The position numbers were made by a program, and so were the translations under genes. A stretch of DNA of 64,000 bases from positions 1 through 64,000 of the forward strand of contig JAWLHE010000009.1 in NCBI GenBank assembly GCA_041690495.1, written 5' to 3'. Positions 16,808 through 35,059 of the stretch are shown here, piece after piece (position 1 is the first letter of the stretch; each line of letters starts with the position of its first letter). Origin of the DNA: DATAAP01 sp041690495 (GTDB taxonomy: Bacteria > Pseudomonadota > Alphaproteobacteria > CACIAM-22H2). The notes below the pieces were generated by a model that saw only the letters and a program-made list of their open reading frames with translations, was not told the origin of the DNA and ran no database searches.

Positions 16808-16882
16808 TGGTGCCGGATGAGGGGATTGAACCCCCGACCTTCGGTTTACAAAACCGCTGCTCTACCGCTGAGCTAATCCGGC
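16808..16882 (-). tRNA. tRNA-Thr (anticodon TGT)
   Basis: The minus strand folds into a complete cloverleaf. GCCGGAT pairs with ATCCGGC in the acceptor, the D-arm is GCTC/GAGC, and the anticodon loop TTTGTAA gives anticodon TGT, reading ACA. The T-arm is GGGGGTTCAATCCCC. The CCA end is encoded (16808-16810). The outermost pair of the anticodon stem is a mismatch. It lies on the opposite strand from the tRNA-Tyr/Gly-tuf cluster downstream. Confidence 0.96.
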
Positions 16883-16999
16883 GCGCCGCAGAAGATATAG
16901 TCTCGGTGCGAACCGATCGATATGTGGAACCGGTCGATGGGCTGCCGCTTACCGTGAAATCGTGTCGAAGGCAAGGCGCCCGGGCCCGCCCTGCGCCGG

Positions 17000-17863
17000 C
17001 TATGTCGGCCGCACCAGCTCGTAGAGCGCCACGGCGGCGGCATTAGAGACGTTGAGGCTCTCCATGCCGCGCATGATGGGGATTCGGACCATGAGGTCGC
17101 AATGCTCGCGGGTCAGCCGCCGCAGGCCTTCGCCCTCGGCGCCCAGGACCAGGGCGACCTTGCCCGTCAGATCGGCCTGGTGCAGCGCCGTGCCGGCCCC
17201 GGCGTCGAGCCCGACGCACCAGTAGCCCGCCTTCTTCAGCTGGTCGAGCGAGCGCGACAGGTTGACGACGCGGACCAGCGGTATTCGCTCGACGGCGCCC
17301 GAAGCTGCCTTGGCGAGCGTTCCCGTGGTGGGGGGCGCGTTGCGCTCGGGCATGATCACTGCAGCGGCGCCGAACGCGGCCGCCGAGCGGATGATGGCGC
17401 CGACATTGTGGGGGTCGGTGACCTGGTCGAGCACGACGACCCGGGCGCTCTCATGTCCTTCGGTGGCGCGGATTATGTCGTCGAGGTCGGGCTCCTCGAG
17501 CGCGTCGACCTGGGCGGCGATGCCTTGGTGGACCGCGCCGCGCGGCAATAGCCGCTCCAGGGCGTCGCGCTGCATGATCTGGGCTTGCGGCAGCCTGCCC
17601 GGGTGGCCTTGCGCCAGGCCGGCCACACGGGGCCCCAGCGTCGCTTCGGCCTCGGCGCTGACGACGATGCGGAAGGTCTTCCGTTCCGGGTTGGCGATAG
17701 CGGCAAGGACGGGGTGGATTCCGTACAGCCAAATGCCACGGCCGTGGTGGGAGTCGCGGCGGTGCGCTTCGTGGCGCTGGCCGCGGTTGCGGTCGGCGCC
17801 GGTCTGGCGGGGCGGAAAGTCGTTCGTTTCGGGCGAACGACCGGGGCGGTGCTTGCCTTTCAT
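17000..17863 (-). CDS. rlmB: 23S rRNA (guanosine-2251-2'-O)-methyltransferase
   Basis: SPOUT-class methyltransferase that methylates G2251 in the P-loop of 23S rRNA. The 287-residue protein has a basic, probably disordered N-terminus (about 45 residues), the substrate-binding domain starting at IWLYGIHPVLAAI, and a C-terminal SpoU domain with its knot motifs: NVGAIIRSAAAFGA, VLGAEGEGL and SLNVSNAAAVALYE. The N-terminal Arg-rich extension is longer than in enterobacteria but usual in alphaproteobacteria. It stands alone between tRNA-Thr and the promoter of the tRNA-Tyr cluster. Confidence 0.95.
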   Translation of the reverse strand: MKGKHRPGRSPETNDFPPRQTGADRNRGQRHEAHRRDSHHGRGIWLYGIHPVLAAIANPERKTFRIVVSAEAEATLGPRVAGLAQGHPGRLPQAQIMQRDALERLLPRGAVHQGIAAQVDALEEPDLDDIIRATEGHESARVVVLDQVTDPHNVGAIIRSAAAFGAAAVIMPERNAPPTTGTLAKAASGAVERIPLVRVVNLSRSLDQLKKAGYWCVGLDAGAGTALHQADLTGKVALVLGAEGEGLRRLTREHCDLMVRIPIMRGMESLNVSNAAAVALYELVRPT

Positions 17864-17965
17864 TGCGGCGGCACTTAATATTGTGAATTACAAGAGTTCG
17901 CAAGGTATCCCCACCAGCCGCGCTTCCATAGTGGCGGGGCGGGATTGTTTTGTTGTGGTTGGCCG

Positions 17966-17993
17966 TTGACTTTTCGAGCTAAATCCTCATAGT
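17966..17993 (+). promoter_or_regulatory. Promoter of the tRNA-Tyr/tuf cluster
   Basis: TTGACT (17966-17971) and CATAGT (17988-17993) are separated by 16 bases and lie 35 bases upstream of tRNA-Tyr, a good fit to a housekeeping sigma-70-type promoter. The surrounding AT-rich stretch contrasts with the GC-rich genome. The -10 alternatives ATAGTT or CATAGT differ by one base. Confidence 0.6.
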
Positions 17994-18027
17994 TCGCGGC
18001 TTCCGTTGCAACGGCCTGTCCGCGAGC

Positions 18028-18113
18028 GGAGGGGTGGCCGAGTGGCTAAAGGCAGCAGACTGTAAATCTGCCCGCGTCAGCGTACGTAGGTTCGAATCCT
18101 ACCCCCTCCACCA
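18028..18113 (+). tRNA. tRNA-Tyr (anticodon GTA)
   Basis: A class II tRNA of 86 bases including encoded CCA. GGAGGGG pairs with CCCCTCC, the anticodon arm GCAGA-CTGTAAA-TCTGC gives anticodon GTA, and an extended variable arm (CCGCGTCAGCGTACG region) is present, as expected for Tyr. The T-arm is GTAGGTTCGAATCCTAC. Confidence 0.97.
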
Positions 18114-18194
18114 GCCTCGGCGGCATCCGGGCGGAGGCGCAGATGAGGAGGGCGGTTCACGGAGGTTGGAATCCAGGAAGAGGTGGTGGGTTAG

Positions 18195-18268
<74 letters not shown>

Positions 18269-18361
18269 CACCACAGCAATGCAAAGAACGAAGAAGGGCT
18301 GCGAGGCTCTGGAAAAGGTTCGGAAAATCGGGTCTGACCCGAAGACACAGGAAGAGCGGAC

Positions 18362-19552
18362 ATGACGAAGGCGAAGTTTGAGCGGACGAAGCCGCACTGC
18401 AACATTGGGACGATCGGGCACGTTGACCACGGGAAGACGTCGCTGACGGCGGCGATCACGAAGGTGTTGGCGGAGACGGGCGGCGCGACGTTCACGGCCT
18501 ATGAGCAGATTGACAAGGCGCCAGAAGAGAAGGCGCGCGGGATCACGATCAACACGGCGCATGTCGAGTACGAGACGACGAACCGGCACTACGCGCACGT
18601 GGACTGCCCGGGCCATGCGGACTACGTGAAGAACATGATCACGGGTGCGGCGCAGATGGACGGGGCGATTCTGGTGGTTTCGGCTGCCGACGGTCCGATG
18701 CCGCAGACGCGCGAGCACATTCTTCTGGCGCGGCAGGTTGGCGTTCCCGCCCTGGTGGTGTTCCTGAACAAGTGCGACATGGTCGAGGATCCGGAGCTTC
18801 TGGACCTGGTGGAGCTTGAGGTTCGCGAGCTGCTGTCGAAGTACGAGTTTCCGGGGGACAAGATCCCGATCATCCGGGGTTCGGCGCTGATGGCGCTGGA
18901 GGGCAAGGAGCCGAAGCTGGGGAAGGAAGCGGTTCTGGCGCTGATGGCGGCGGTTGACGAGACGATTCCGCAGCCGACGCGTCCGAAGGACAAGCCGTTC
19001 CTGATGCCGATCGAGGACGTGTTCACGATTTCGGGGCGCGGCACGGTCGTGACGGGCCGTGTCGAGCGCGGCATCGTCAAGGTCAACGACGAGGTCGAGA
19101 TCGTGGGTCTGCGGCCGACGACGAAGACGGTTGTGACCGGGGTCGAGATGTTCCGCAAGCTGCTGGATTCGGGCGAGGCGGGGGACAACATCGGCGCGCT
19201 GCTGCGCGGCACGAAGCGCGAGGAAGTGGAGCGCGGCCAGGTTCTGGCGGCACCCGGCTCGATCACGCCGCACACGAAGTTCAAGGCGGAAGCCTATATT
19301 CTGACGAAGGAAGAGGGCGGGCGGCACACGCCGTTCTTCTCGAACTACCGGCCGCAGTTCTACTTCCGGACGACCGACGTGACGGGGCAGGTGGTTCTGC
19401 CGGCGGGGACCGAGATGGTGATGCCGGGCGACAACATCGCCATGGAGGTGCATCTGATCGCCCCGATCGCGATGGACGAGGGGCTGCGCTTCGCCATCCG
19501 CGAGGGCGGTCGAACCGTCGGCGCCGGCGTCGTCGCAAAGATCATCGAGTAA
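18362..19552 (+). CDS. tuf: Elongation factor Tu (first copy)
   Basis: GTPase that brings aminoacyl-tRNA to the ribosomal A site. The 396-residue product carries the P-loop GHVDHGKT (19-26), the switch region RGITINTAHVEYET, DCPGHADY and NKCD, followed by the two beta-barrel domains. A second copy lies at 35060-36250 and differs at only two residues (E48D and T73A) and, as far as I can see, three coding bases. Codon choice is unusual for the window: Thr is almost always ACG, and GGG and GTT are frequent. It sits between tRNA-Gly and tRNA-Trp and is probably processed from a mixed tRNA-mRNA transcript. Confidence 0.98.
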   Translation: MTKAKFERTKPHCNIGTIGHVDHGKTSLTAAITKVLAETGGATFTAYEQIDKAPEEKARGITINTAHVEYETTNRHYAHVDCPGHADYVKNMITGAAQMDGAILVVSAADGPMPQTREHILLARQVGVPALVVFLNKCDMVEDPELLDLVELEVRELLSKYEFPGDKIPIIRGSALMALEGKEPKLGKEAVLALMAAVDETIPQPTRPKDKPFLMPIEDVFTISGRGTVVTGRVERGIVKVNDEVEIVGLRPTTKTVVTGVEMFRKLLDSGEAGDNIGALLRGTKREEVERGQVLAAPGSITPHTKFKAEAYILTKEEGGRHTPFFSNYRPQFYFRTTDVTGQVVLPAGTEMVMPGDNIAMEVHLIAPIAMDEGLRFAIREGGRTVGAGVVAKIIE

Positions 19553-19584
19553 TCGTTCCGAGAGGAACGATGCCGGCCGTCCGG

Positions 19585-19660
19585 AGGAGTGTAGCTCAAT
19601 TGGTAGAGCACCGGTCTCCAAAACCGGGGGTTGGGGGTTCGAGACCCTCCACTCCTGCCA
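19585..19660 (+). tRNA. tRNA-Trp (anticodon CCA)
   Basis: A 76-base tRNA with encoded CCA. AGGAGTG pairs with CACTCCT, the discriminator is G, and the anticodon arm CCGGT-CTCCAAA-ACCGG gives anticodon CCA. It lies 32 bases after tuf and 76 bases before secE, the standard position in alphaproteobacteria. Confidence 0.97.
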
Positions 19661-19736
19661 ATCCGGGCCGGCGAAGAGAAGACTGGATCAAGAGCAGCGT
19701 ATACCGCCCGGCGGACGGGCGAAGCGAGTTGAGACG

Positions 19737-19955
19737 ATGAACGGCAGCAATCCCGGAGCGGCCAGGCCGAGTCCCGGCGAATTCATCCGGCAAGTCCGGC
19801 AGGAATGGGCCAAGGTCACATGGCCGTCGCGCAAGGAGACGATGATCACCACCGCGATGGTGTTCACGATGTCGATTCTTGCGGCGCTGTTCTTCTTCAT
19901 CGTCGATTGGGGCTTGTCCACGATCGTCCGTCTGGTCTTCAGCTTGGGAGCGTGA
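19737..19955 (+). CDS. secE: Preprotein translocase subunit SecE
   Basis: Short essential subunit of the SecYEG channel. The 72-residue single-span form (typical outside enterobacteria) has the conserved amphipathic segment FIRQVRQEWAKVTWPSRKET, which packs on SecY, followed by one transmembrane helix (MVFTMSILAALFFFIVDW). It is followed five bases later by nusG, its usual partner, and preceded by tRNA-Trp. Confidence 0.97.
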   Translation: MNGSNPGAARPSPGEFIRQVRQEWAKVTWPSRKETMITTAMVFTMSILAALFFFIVDWGLSTIVRLVFSLGA

Positions 19956-19960
19956 GGGTG

Positions 19961-20494
19961 ATGGCTGCGCAGTGGTACGTCATTCACGTCTATTCCGGCT
20001 TCGAGAAGAAGGTCGCGAGTTCGATCAAGGAGCAGGCCCAGCAGAAGGGCATGGCGGACAAGATCGAAGAGGTCATGGTTCCGACCGACAGCGTCGTCGA
20101 AGTGCGCAAGGGCAACAAGAAGGTCAGTGCCGAGCGCAAGTTCTTCCCCGGCTACGTGCTGGTGAAGATGGATATGACCGACGAGACCTGGCACCTGGTG
20201 AAGAACACGCCGAAGGTGACGGGATTTCTCGGCGGCCGGGGTCGTCCCTTCCCGATCACCGAGAAGGAGGCCGACCGTCTGCTGCGGCAGATCAAGGAAG
20301 GCATCGAGCGGCCGAAGCCGTCGATCACCTACGAGATCGGCGAGCAGGTGCGTGTCGTTGACGGACCCTTCACGTCGTTCAACGGCATGGTCGAGGAGGT
20401 CGACGAGGACAAGGCGCGGCTCAAGGTTTCGGTGTCGATCTTCGGACGCCCGACGCCGGTCGAGCTTGAGTACTCGCAGGTCGAGAAGGTTTGA
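19961..20494 (+). CDS. nusG: Transcription termination/antitermination factor NusG
   Basis: Binds RNA polymerase to suppress pausing and links it to Rho or ribosomal protein S10. The 177-residue product has the NGN domain beginning AAQWYVIHVYSGFEKKVA, the FFPGYVLVKMDMTDETWH strand-helix core, and a C-terminal KOW domain (GEQVRVVDGPFTSFNGMVEEV). The ATG is preceded by GAGGGTG overlapping the end of secE. It is co-transcribed with secE upstream and, after 124 bases, rplK. Confidence 0.98.
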   Translation: MAAQWYVIHVYSGFEKKVASSIKEQAQQKGMADKIEEVMVPTDSVVEVRKGNKKVSAERKFFPGYVLVKMDMTDETWHLVKNTPKVTGFLGGRGRPFPITEKEADRLLRQIKEGIERPKPSITYEIGEQVRVVDGPFTSFNGMVEEVDEDKARLKVSVSIFGRPTPVELEYSQVEKV

Positions 20495-20618
20495 CGGACG
20501 GAGGGTTCCGGCGCGGACGCGGGCGTGGCCGCGACGCATCGGATGGATGGGCAACAAGGCGATGACCGGTGAGACCGCCACGCGGACGGTAGACCGGGAG
20601 CCGAAAGGAAGCGGGTAA

Positions 20619-21050
20619 ATGGCGAAGAAGATCGTTGGTTACATCAAACTGCAGGTGCCGGCCGGCCAGGCGAATCCCTCGCCGCCGATCGGTCCCGCGC
20701 TCGGCCAGCGTGGCCTGAACATCATGGAGTTCTGCAAGCAGTTCAACGCGCAGACCCAGAAGATTGAGGCCGGCACGCCGATTCCGGTGACGATCACCGC
20801 GTATGGCGATCGCACCTTTACCTTCATCATGCGCACCCCGCCGGTGACCTTCTTCCTGAAGAAGGCCGCCAAGATCGAGAGCGGCTCCAAGGCAGCCGGC
20901 CGCGACGCGACCATTGGCACCGTGACCATGGACCAGGTACGCGAGATCGCCGAGAAGAAGATGGCCGATCTCAATGCCAACGATCTCGATGCGGCGTGTC
21001 AGATGATCATCGGTTCGGCCCGTTCCATGGGCCTCCAGGTGGTGGAGTAA
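20619..21050 (+). CDS. rplK: 50S ribosomal protein L11
   Basis: Forms the GTPase-associated centre with the L7/L12 stalk base and binds 23S rRNA helices 43-44, where thiostrepton acts. The 143-residue protein has the family start KIVGYIKLQVPAGQANPSPP and the proline-rich GPALGQRG segment, with FIMRTPPVTFFLKKAA near residue 70. Length is standard. It is preceded by GAAAGGAAG and followed three bases later by rplA. Confidence 0.98.
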   Translation: MAKKIVGYIKLQVPAGQANPSPPIGPALGQRGLNIMEFCKQFNAQTQKIEAGTPIPVTITAYGDRTFTFIMRTPPVTFFLKKAAKIESGSKAAGRDATIGTVTMDQVREIAEKKMADLNANDLDAACQMIIGSARSMGLQVVE

Positions 21051-21053
21051 GCC

Positions 21054-21770
21054 ATGGCGAAACAGGGAAAACGCATCGTCAAGGCCTATGAGGGCGTCGA
21101 CCGCTTGAAGGCCTACGGGCTGAAGGACGCCGTCCGCATCGTCAAGGCGAACGCTCAGGCCAAGTTTGACGAAACCGTGGAAATCGCGATGACGCTCGGG
21201 GTCGATCCCCGCCACGCCGACCAGATCGTGCGCGGCATGGTCAGCCTGCCGAGCGGCACGGGCAAGGCGGTACGCGTCGCCGTGTTCGCCAAGGGCGACC
21301 GCGCGCAACAGGCTCAGGCCGCAGGCGCCGACCTCGTCGGGGCCGAGGACCTTGCGGAAAAGGTCATGGCGGGCCAAATAGACTTTGATCGCGTGATAGC
21401 CTCTCCGGACATGATGGCCGTCGTCGGCAAGCTGGGCAAGGTGCTCGGGCCGCGCGGCCTGATGCCGAATCCCAAGCTCGGCACCGTGACGCCGAACGTG
21501 GCGCAAGCAGTCAAGGACGCGAAGGGCGGCCAAGTGCAGTTCCGCGCCGATAAGACCGGCAATGTCAATGCCGGCGTCGGCAAGGCGAGCTTTACGGAGG
21601 ACGCACTGCTCGCCAACGTGACCGCGTTCGTCGACGCGATCAACAAGGCGCGGCCGAGCGGCGTCAAGGGTACGTACATCAAGAAGGCGACGCTGAGCTC
21701 GACGATGGGGCCCGGCGTGAGGCTGGATCTGGCAGGGTTCGCCACCGCGATGGCGGCTGCTGCCGAGTAA
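21054..21770 (+). CDS. rplA: 50S ribosomal protein L1
   Basis: L1-stalk protein that helps move deacylated tRNA out of the E site. In many bacteria it also represses its own rplK-rplA mRNA. The 238-residue protein shows the signature GKLGKVLGPRGLMPNPKLGTVT near residue 125 and GQVQFRADKTGNVNAGVGKASF. It lies three bases after rplK and is the last gene before a 334-base gap leading to rplJ. Confidence 0.98.
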   Translation: MAKQGKRIVKAYEGVDRLKAYGLKDAVRIVKANAQAKFDETVEIAMTLGVDPRHADQIVRGMVSLPSGTGKAVRVAVFAKGDRAQQAQAAGADLVGAEDLAEKVMAGQIDFDRVIASPDMMAVVGKLGKVLGPRGLMPNPKLGTVTPNVAQAVKDAKGGQVQFRADKTGNVNAGVGKASFTEDALLANVTAFVDAINKARPSGVKGTYIKKATLSSTMGPGVRLDLAGFATAMAAAAE

Positions 21771-22104
21771 GGAATTCCGTCGCGGCGGGGCCTGCAGGAT
21801 CAGGCTCCGGCGCGATGGCATAGGAAGCCGGCCTCCCGAAAGGGCGGCGGCTTCTCCTGTCCGAGACTGCAGGCGCTGCTGCCCGGCAACGGTCGGCGGC
21901 TTAAACGCAAAGCCTGCATAGACAGAGGTCGAAACCGCACGGGGCGCATTTCCCGCGAGGGAGCTGCGTTGCGCGCGGTGTGAACTTCTGGGACAGGTCG
22001 AGAGTGGTCTCGTCCGTCCTGTGAACGGTCGGCGAGGCCGTGGTCAACCGGGCTCGGGATTTCGCCTGCAAGGCGGAGCATCGGGCCAAACGTGGAGACG
22101 ATCT
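21771..22104 (+). promoter_or_regulatory. rplA-rplJ gap with hairpin; probable L10 leader
   Basis: No gene is visible in this 334-base gap. At 21824-21854 a stem of seven, two and three pairs (one bulge, one mismatch) closes on a GAAA tetraloop and is followed by TCTCCTGT. It could be an attenuator after rplA. Downstream are further GC-rich potential stems. In other bacteria the rplJL mRNA leader is folded and bound by the L10-L12 complex for autoregulation, and this length and position fit, but I cannot identify the binding site from sequence alone. Confidence 0.5.
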
Positions 22105-22626
22105 GTGGACCGATCACAGAAGGAGAAACTGGTCGCCTCGCTGAACAACAACCTGAAGGATGCAGCGCTGCTCGTCGTGACGCAGCAGGCCGGCCTGACG
22201 GTTGCCGAGGTCACCGACTTGCGTCGGCAGATGCGGGCAGCGGGAGCCAGCTTCAAAGTGTCGAAGAATCGGCTCACGCGTCGTGCGCTGGAGGGAACGC
22301 CCTTCCAGCAGCTCTCGCCAATGTTCAAGGGCCCGACGGCCATTGCCTACAGCCGCGATCCGGTGGCTGCGGCGAAGGTGGCCGTGGAGTACGCGAACAA
22401 GAACGAGAAGCTGACCATCGTCGGCGGCAGCCTCGGCGAGCGGATGCTCGACGTGGCTGGCGTGAAGGCCTTGGCGACCTTGCCGTCTCTTCCCGAGATG
22501 CGCGCAAGGCTGCTGGGCACGATCGCAGCCCCGGCGACGCGACTGGCGACGGTTATCCGTGCGCCGGCGGGCCAGTTGGCGCGGGTCGTCAATGCCTATG
22601 CCGAAAAGCAGGGCAAGGCGAGCTGA
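22105..22626 (+). CDS. rplJ: 50S ribosomal protein L10
   Basis: Stalk base protein that anchors L7/L12 dimers and autoregulates the operon. The product has 173 residues if it begins at the GTG preceded by GGAGA; the typical length of 172 supports this start, whereas upstream in-frame codons give a non-homologous extension. Family sequence is DRSQKEKLVASLNNNLKDAA at the start, KVSKNRLTRRALEGTPF near residue 52, and a C-terminal L12-binding helix (ATRLATVIRAPAGQLARVVNAYAEK). rplL follows after 48 bases. Confidence 0.96.
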   Translation: MDRSQKEKLVASLNNNLKDAALLVVTQQAGLTVAEVTDLRRQMRAAGASFKVSKNRLTRRALEGTPFQQLSPMFKGPTAIAYSRDPVAAAKVAVEYANKNEKLTIVGGSLGERMLDVAGVKALATLPSLPEMRARLLGTIAAPATRLATVIRAPAGQLARVVNAYAEKQGKAS

Positions 22627-22674
22627 TGAGCCGTATCCGTTCAACCCAGAAGTTCAGACAAGGAGCGATTTGAA

Positions 22675-23055
22675 ATGGCCGATCTAGGCAAGCTGGTCGA
22701 AGACCTATCCGGGCTCACCGTTCTCGAGGCGGCGGAGCTCACGAAGTTGCTTGAGGAGAAGTGGGGCGTGTCCGCCGCGGCTCCAGTCGCGGTTGCGGCC
22801 GCGCCGGGTGCTGCCGCGCCGGGCGCTGCGCCGGCCGCGGAGCAGACCGAGTTCACGGTGGTCCTCGCCAGTGCAGGCGAGAAGAAGATCAACGTGATCA
22901 AGGAAGTGCGCGCGATTACGGGCCTCGGCCTCAAGGAGGCGAAGGACCTGGTCGAGGGCGCACCGAAGCCGGTCAAGGAAAGCGTCAGCAAGGACGAGGC
23001 TGCGAAGATCAAGAAGCAGCTCGAGGATGCGGGCGCGACCGTCGAGGTCAAGTAA
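22675..23055 (+). CDS. rplL: 50S ribosomal protein L7/L12
   Basis: Multicopy stalk protein that recruits translational GTPases. The 126-residue protein has the N-terminal dimerisation domain (DLGKLVEDLSGLTVLEAAEL), an Ala/Pro/Gly hinge (residues about 38-60), and the C-terminal domain with EKKINVIKEVRAITGLGLKEAK and LVEGAPKPVKE. It is preceded by AAGGAG and followed by 154 bases of leader before rpoB, including a small ACGCC/GGCGT hairpin. Confidence 0.98.
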   Translation: MADLGKLVEDLSGLTVLEAAELTKLLEEKWGVSAAAPVAVAAAPGAAAPGAAPAAEQTEFTVVLASAGEKKINVIKEVRAITGLGLKEAKDLVEGAPKPVKESVSKDEAAKIKKQLEDAGATVEVK

Positions 23056-23209
23056 CGGTCGCACGATCCGGCCGGTTGCCGGGGCGAATCGCGGGAACGC
23101 GCTTCGTCCCGGCTCCGCCTCCGCCGGTCGGATCGAAGTTCGAGGAGGTGCGCGGGTTTGTGCGGCGCAGACGCCATGACGGCGTAGCTATGAGGCGATG
23201 AGGATATCC

Positions 23210-27382
<4,173 letters not shown>

Positions 27383-27495
27383 CGGATTGGTTCGGGACCG
27401 GTCGATCCGTTCGGCCGGTCCCGCTGATGATAAGTGGCGAACGGATGAATTTTGGACGGCGCTGAACAACGGCGACGTCGAGCAGGAGTAAAGTG

Positions 27496-31707
<4,212 letters not shown>

Positions 31708-31736
31708 GCTTGCGCATCGCGAAAGCCGGATGATTA

Positions 31737-31770
31737 CGGCCCCTCCCGCCCGGGAGGGGCCGTTTTCTTC
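31737..31770 (+). terminator. Intrinsic terminator of the rpoBC operon
   Basis: A twelve-base perfect palindromic stem (CGGCCCCTCCCG and its complement, almost no loop as drawn, so the apex pairs probably open) is followed at once by TTTTCTTC. This is a textbook Rho-independent terminator, 30 bases after the rpoC stop. Confidence 0.93.
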
Positions 31771-31851
31771 GGGCCCACGGGCGTGCGCCGCCGCCCCATG
31801 CCGGGTGCGCGGCAAGCCTTGAGTTCTGAGGGCTTTATTAACGGGTTTTGC

Positions 31852-31880
31852 TTGACGGCTCAGAAGGCCGTCCATATATT
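31852..31880 (+). promoter_or_regulatory. Near-consensus promoter of the str operon
   Basis: TTGACG (31852-31857) and TATATT (31875-31880) are separated by exactly 17 bases, with an AT-rich patch (TTTATTAACG) just upstream that could act as an UP element. This should drive rpsL-rpsG-fusA-tuf and probably the S10 block beyond. Transcription would begin near 31887. Confidence 0.85.
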
Positions 31881-32082
31881 CCGCGCTGCCTTAGCGGACC
31901 GGTAGTCGGGCAATTCGCCCGAGACACGATCCGGGGGAAAAGTCAGACAGCGTTATCGCCGGATACGATCGGCGCTGTAAGCCCGAGGGGAGCCCACTGG
32001 TTCGGCTGCCTGTCGGGCATTTGTTACGCCGGGGTCACGCCTTTAGCGGCGGCCTCGACTGCATGGGAAGGGATGTTTGCGA

Positions 32083-32454
32083 ATGCCGACGATCAATCAG
32101 TTGATCGCAAAGGGACGCCAGAGCAGAGGAGCGCGGAACAAGGTTCCCGCGCTGCAGGGCAGCCCGCAAAAGCGTGGCGTCTGCACGCGCGTCTATACGA
32201 CCACCCCGAAGAAGCCGAACTCGGCGTTGCGCAAGGTCGCGAAGGTGCGCCTGACCAACGGCTACGAGGTGGTCAGCTACATTCCCGGTGAAGGCCACAA
32301 TCTTCAGGAGCACTCGGTCGTCATGATCCGCGGCGGCCGCGTCAAGGATCTTCCCGGCGTTCGCTATCACATCATTCGCGGCACGCTGGACACCCAGGGC
32401 GTCAAGGACCGGCGCCAGCGCCGTTCCAAATACGGCGCCAAGCGTCCGAAGTAA
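32083..32454 (+). CDS. rpsL: 30S ribosomal protein S12
   Basis: Decoding-centre protein that controls accuracy and is the target of streptomycin resistance mutations. The product has 123 residues from the ATG with GGGAAGGGA upstream (an in-frame TTG two codons earlier is unlikely). The accuracy-related segments TPKKPNSALRKVAK and GGRVKDLPGVRYH are wild type, so no streptomycin-resistance change is seen. It is the first gene of the str operon; rpsG follows after 12 bases. Confidence 0.98.
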   Translation: MPTINQLIAKGRQSRGARNKVPALQGSPQKRGVCTRVYTTTPKKPNSALRKVAKVRLTNGYEVVSYIPGEGHNLQEHSVVMIRGGRVKDLPGVRYHIIRGTLDTQGVKDRRQRRSKYGAKRPK

Positions 32455-32466
32455 GGGAGCCGAAGC

Positions 32467-32937
32467 ATGTCACGTCGTCGCGCTGCCCAGCGTCGAGAGG
32501 TTCTGCCGGACCCGAAGTTCGGCGATACGACGCTTACGCGTTTCATGAACTGCCTGATGTACTCGGGCAAGAAGTCGGTCGCCGAGGGTGCCGTGTACGG
32601 CGCTCTCGACCACATTCAGAAGCGTACCGGGCAGGATCCCGTGAAGATCTTCCATAACGCGCTCGACAATGTGAAGCCGGCCGTCGAGGTCCGCTCGCGC
32701 CGCGTCGGCGGTGCCACCTACCAGGTGCCGGTCGAGGTGCGCCTGGATCGCGGCCAGGCGCTGGCGATCCGCTGGATCATTTCGTCGGCGCGCGGCCGCA
32801 CCGAGCATACGATGACGGAGCGCCTTTCCGCGGAGTTGCTCGAGGCGGCGAACAACCGCGGCGGCGCTGTCAAGAAGCGCGAGGACACGCACCGGATGGC
32901 CGAGGCCAACCGCGCCTTCTCGCATTACCGCTGGTAA
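32467..32937 (+). CDS. rpsG: 30S ribosomal protein S7
   Basis: Primary assembly protein of the 30S head, which also contacts the E-site tRNA. The product has 156 residues starting SRRRAAQRREVLPDPKFGDT, with the hairpin VGGATYQVPVEV and the C-terminal KREDTHRMAEANRAFSHYRW, all typical of the family. It has a good GGGAGCCGAAG-type site upstream and lies 15 bases before fusA. In other bacteria it can repress its own operon. Confidence 0.98.
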   Translation: MSRRRAAQRREVLPDPKFGDTTLTRFMNCLMYSGKKSVAEGAVYGALDHIQKRTGQDPVKIFHNALDNVKPAVEVRSRRVGGATYQVPVEVRLDRGQALAIRWIISSARGRTEHTMTERLSAELLEAANNRGGAVKKREDTHRMAEANRAFSHYRW

Positions 32938-32952
32938 CAGGAAGTTCGTCTT

Positions 32953-35028
<2,076 letters not shown>

Positions 35029-35059
35029 GCGGGATCAAGCAAGATCTGGAGAAACGGAC

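Larger units (their letters stand above)
31708..32082 (+). other. rpoC-rpsL gap: terminator, promoter and long leader
   Basis: This 375-base gap has no gene. It contains the rpoC terminator, the str-operon promoter (both listed separately), and about 190 bases of untranslated leader before rpsL. An open frame running from 31848 into rpsL is only leader sequence: it lacks family similarity and its start lies within the promoter. A GGGAAGGGA ribosome binding site lies nine bases before the rpsL ATG. Confidence 0.7.

Noticed and set aside
31848..32291. Open frame across the str-operon leader into rpsL
   Set aside because: Its start codon overlaps the -35 region of the str promoter and its second half is rpsL in another frame.
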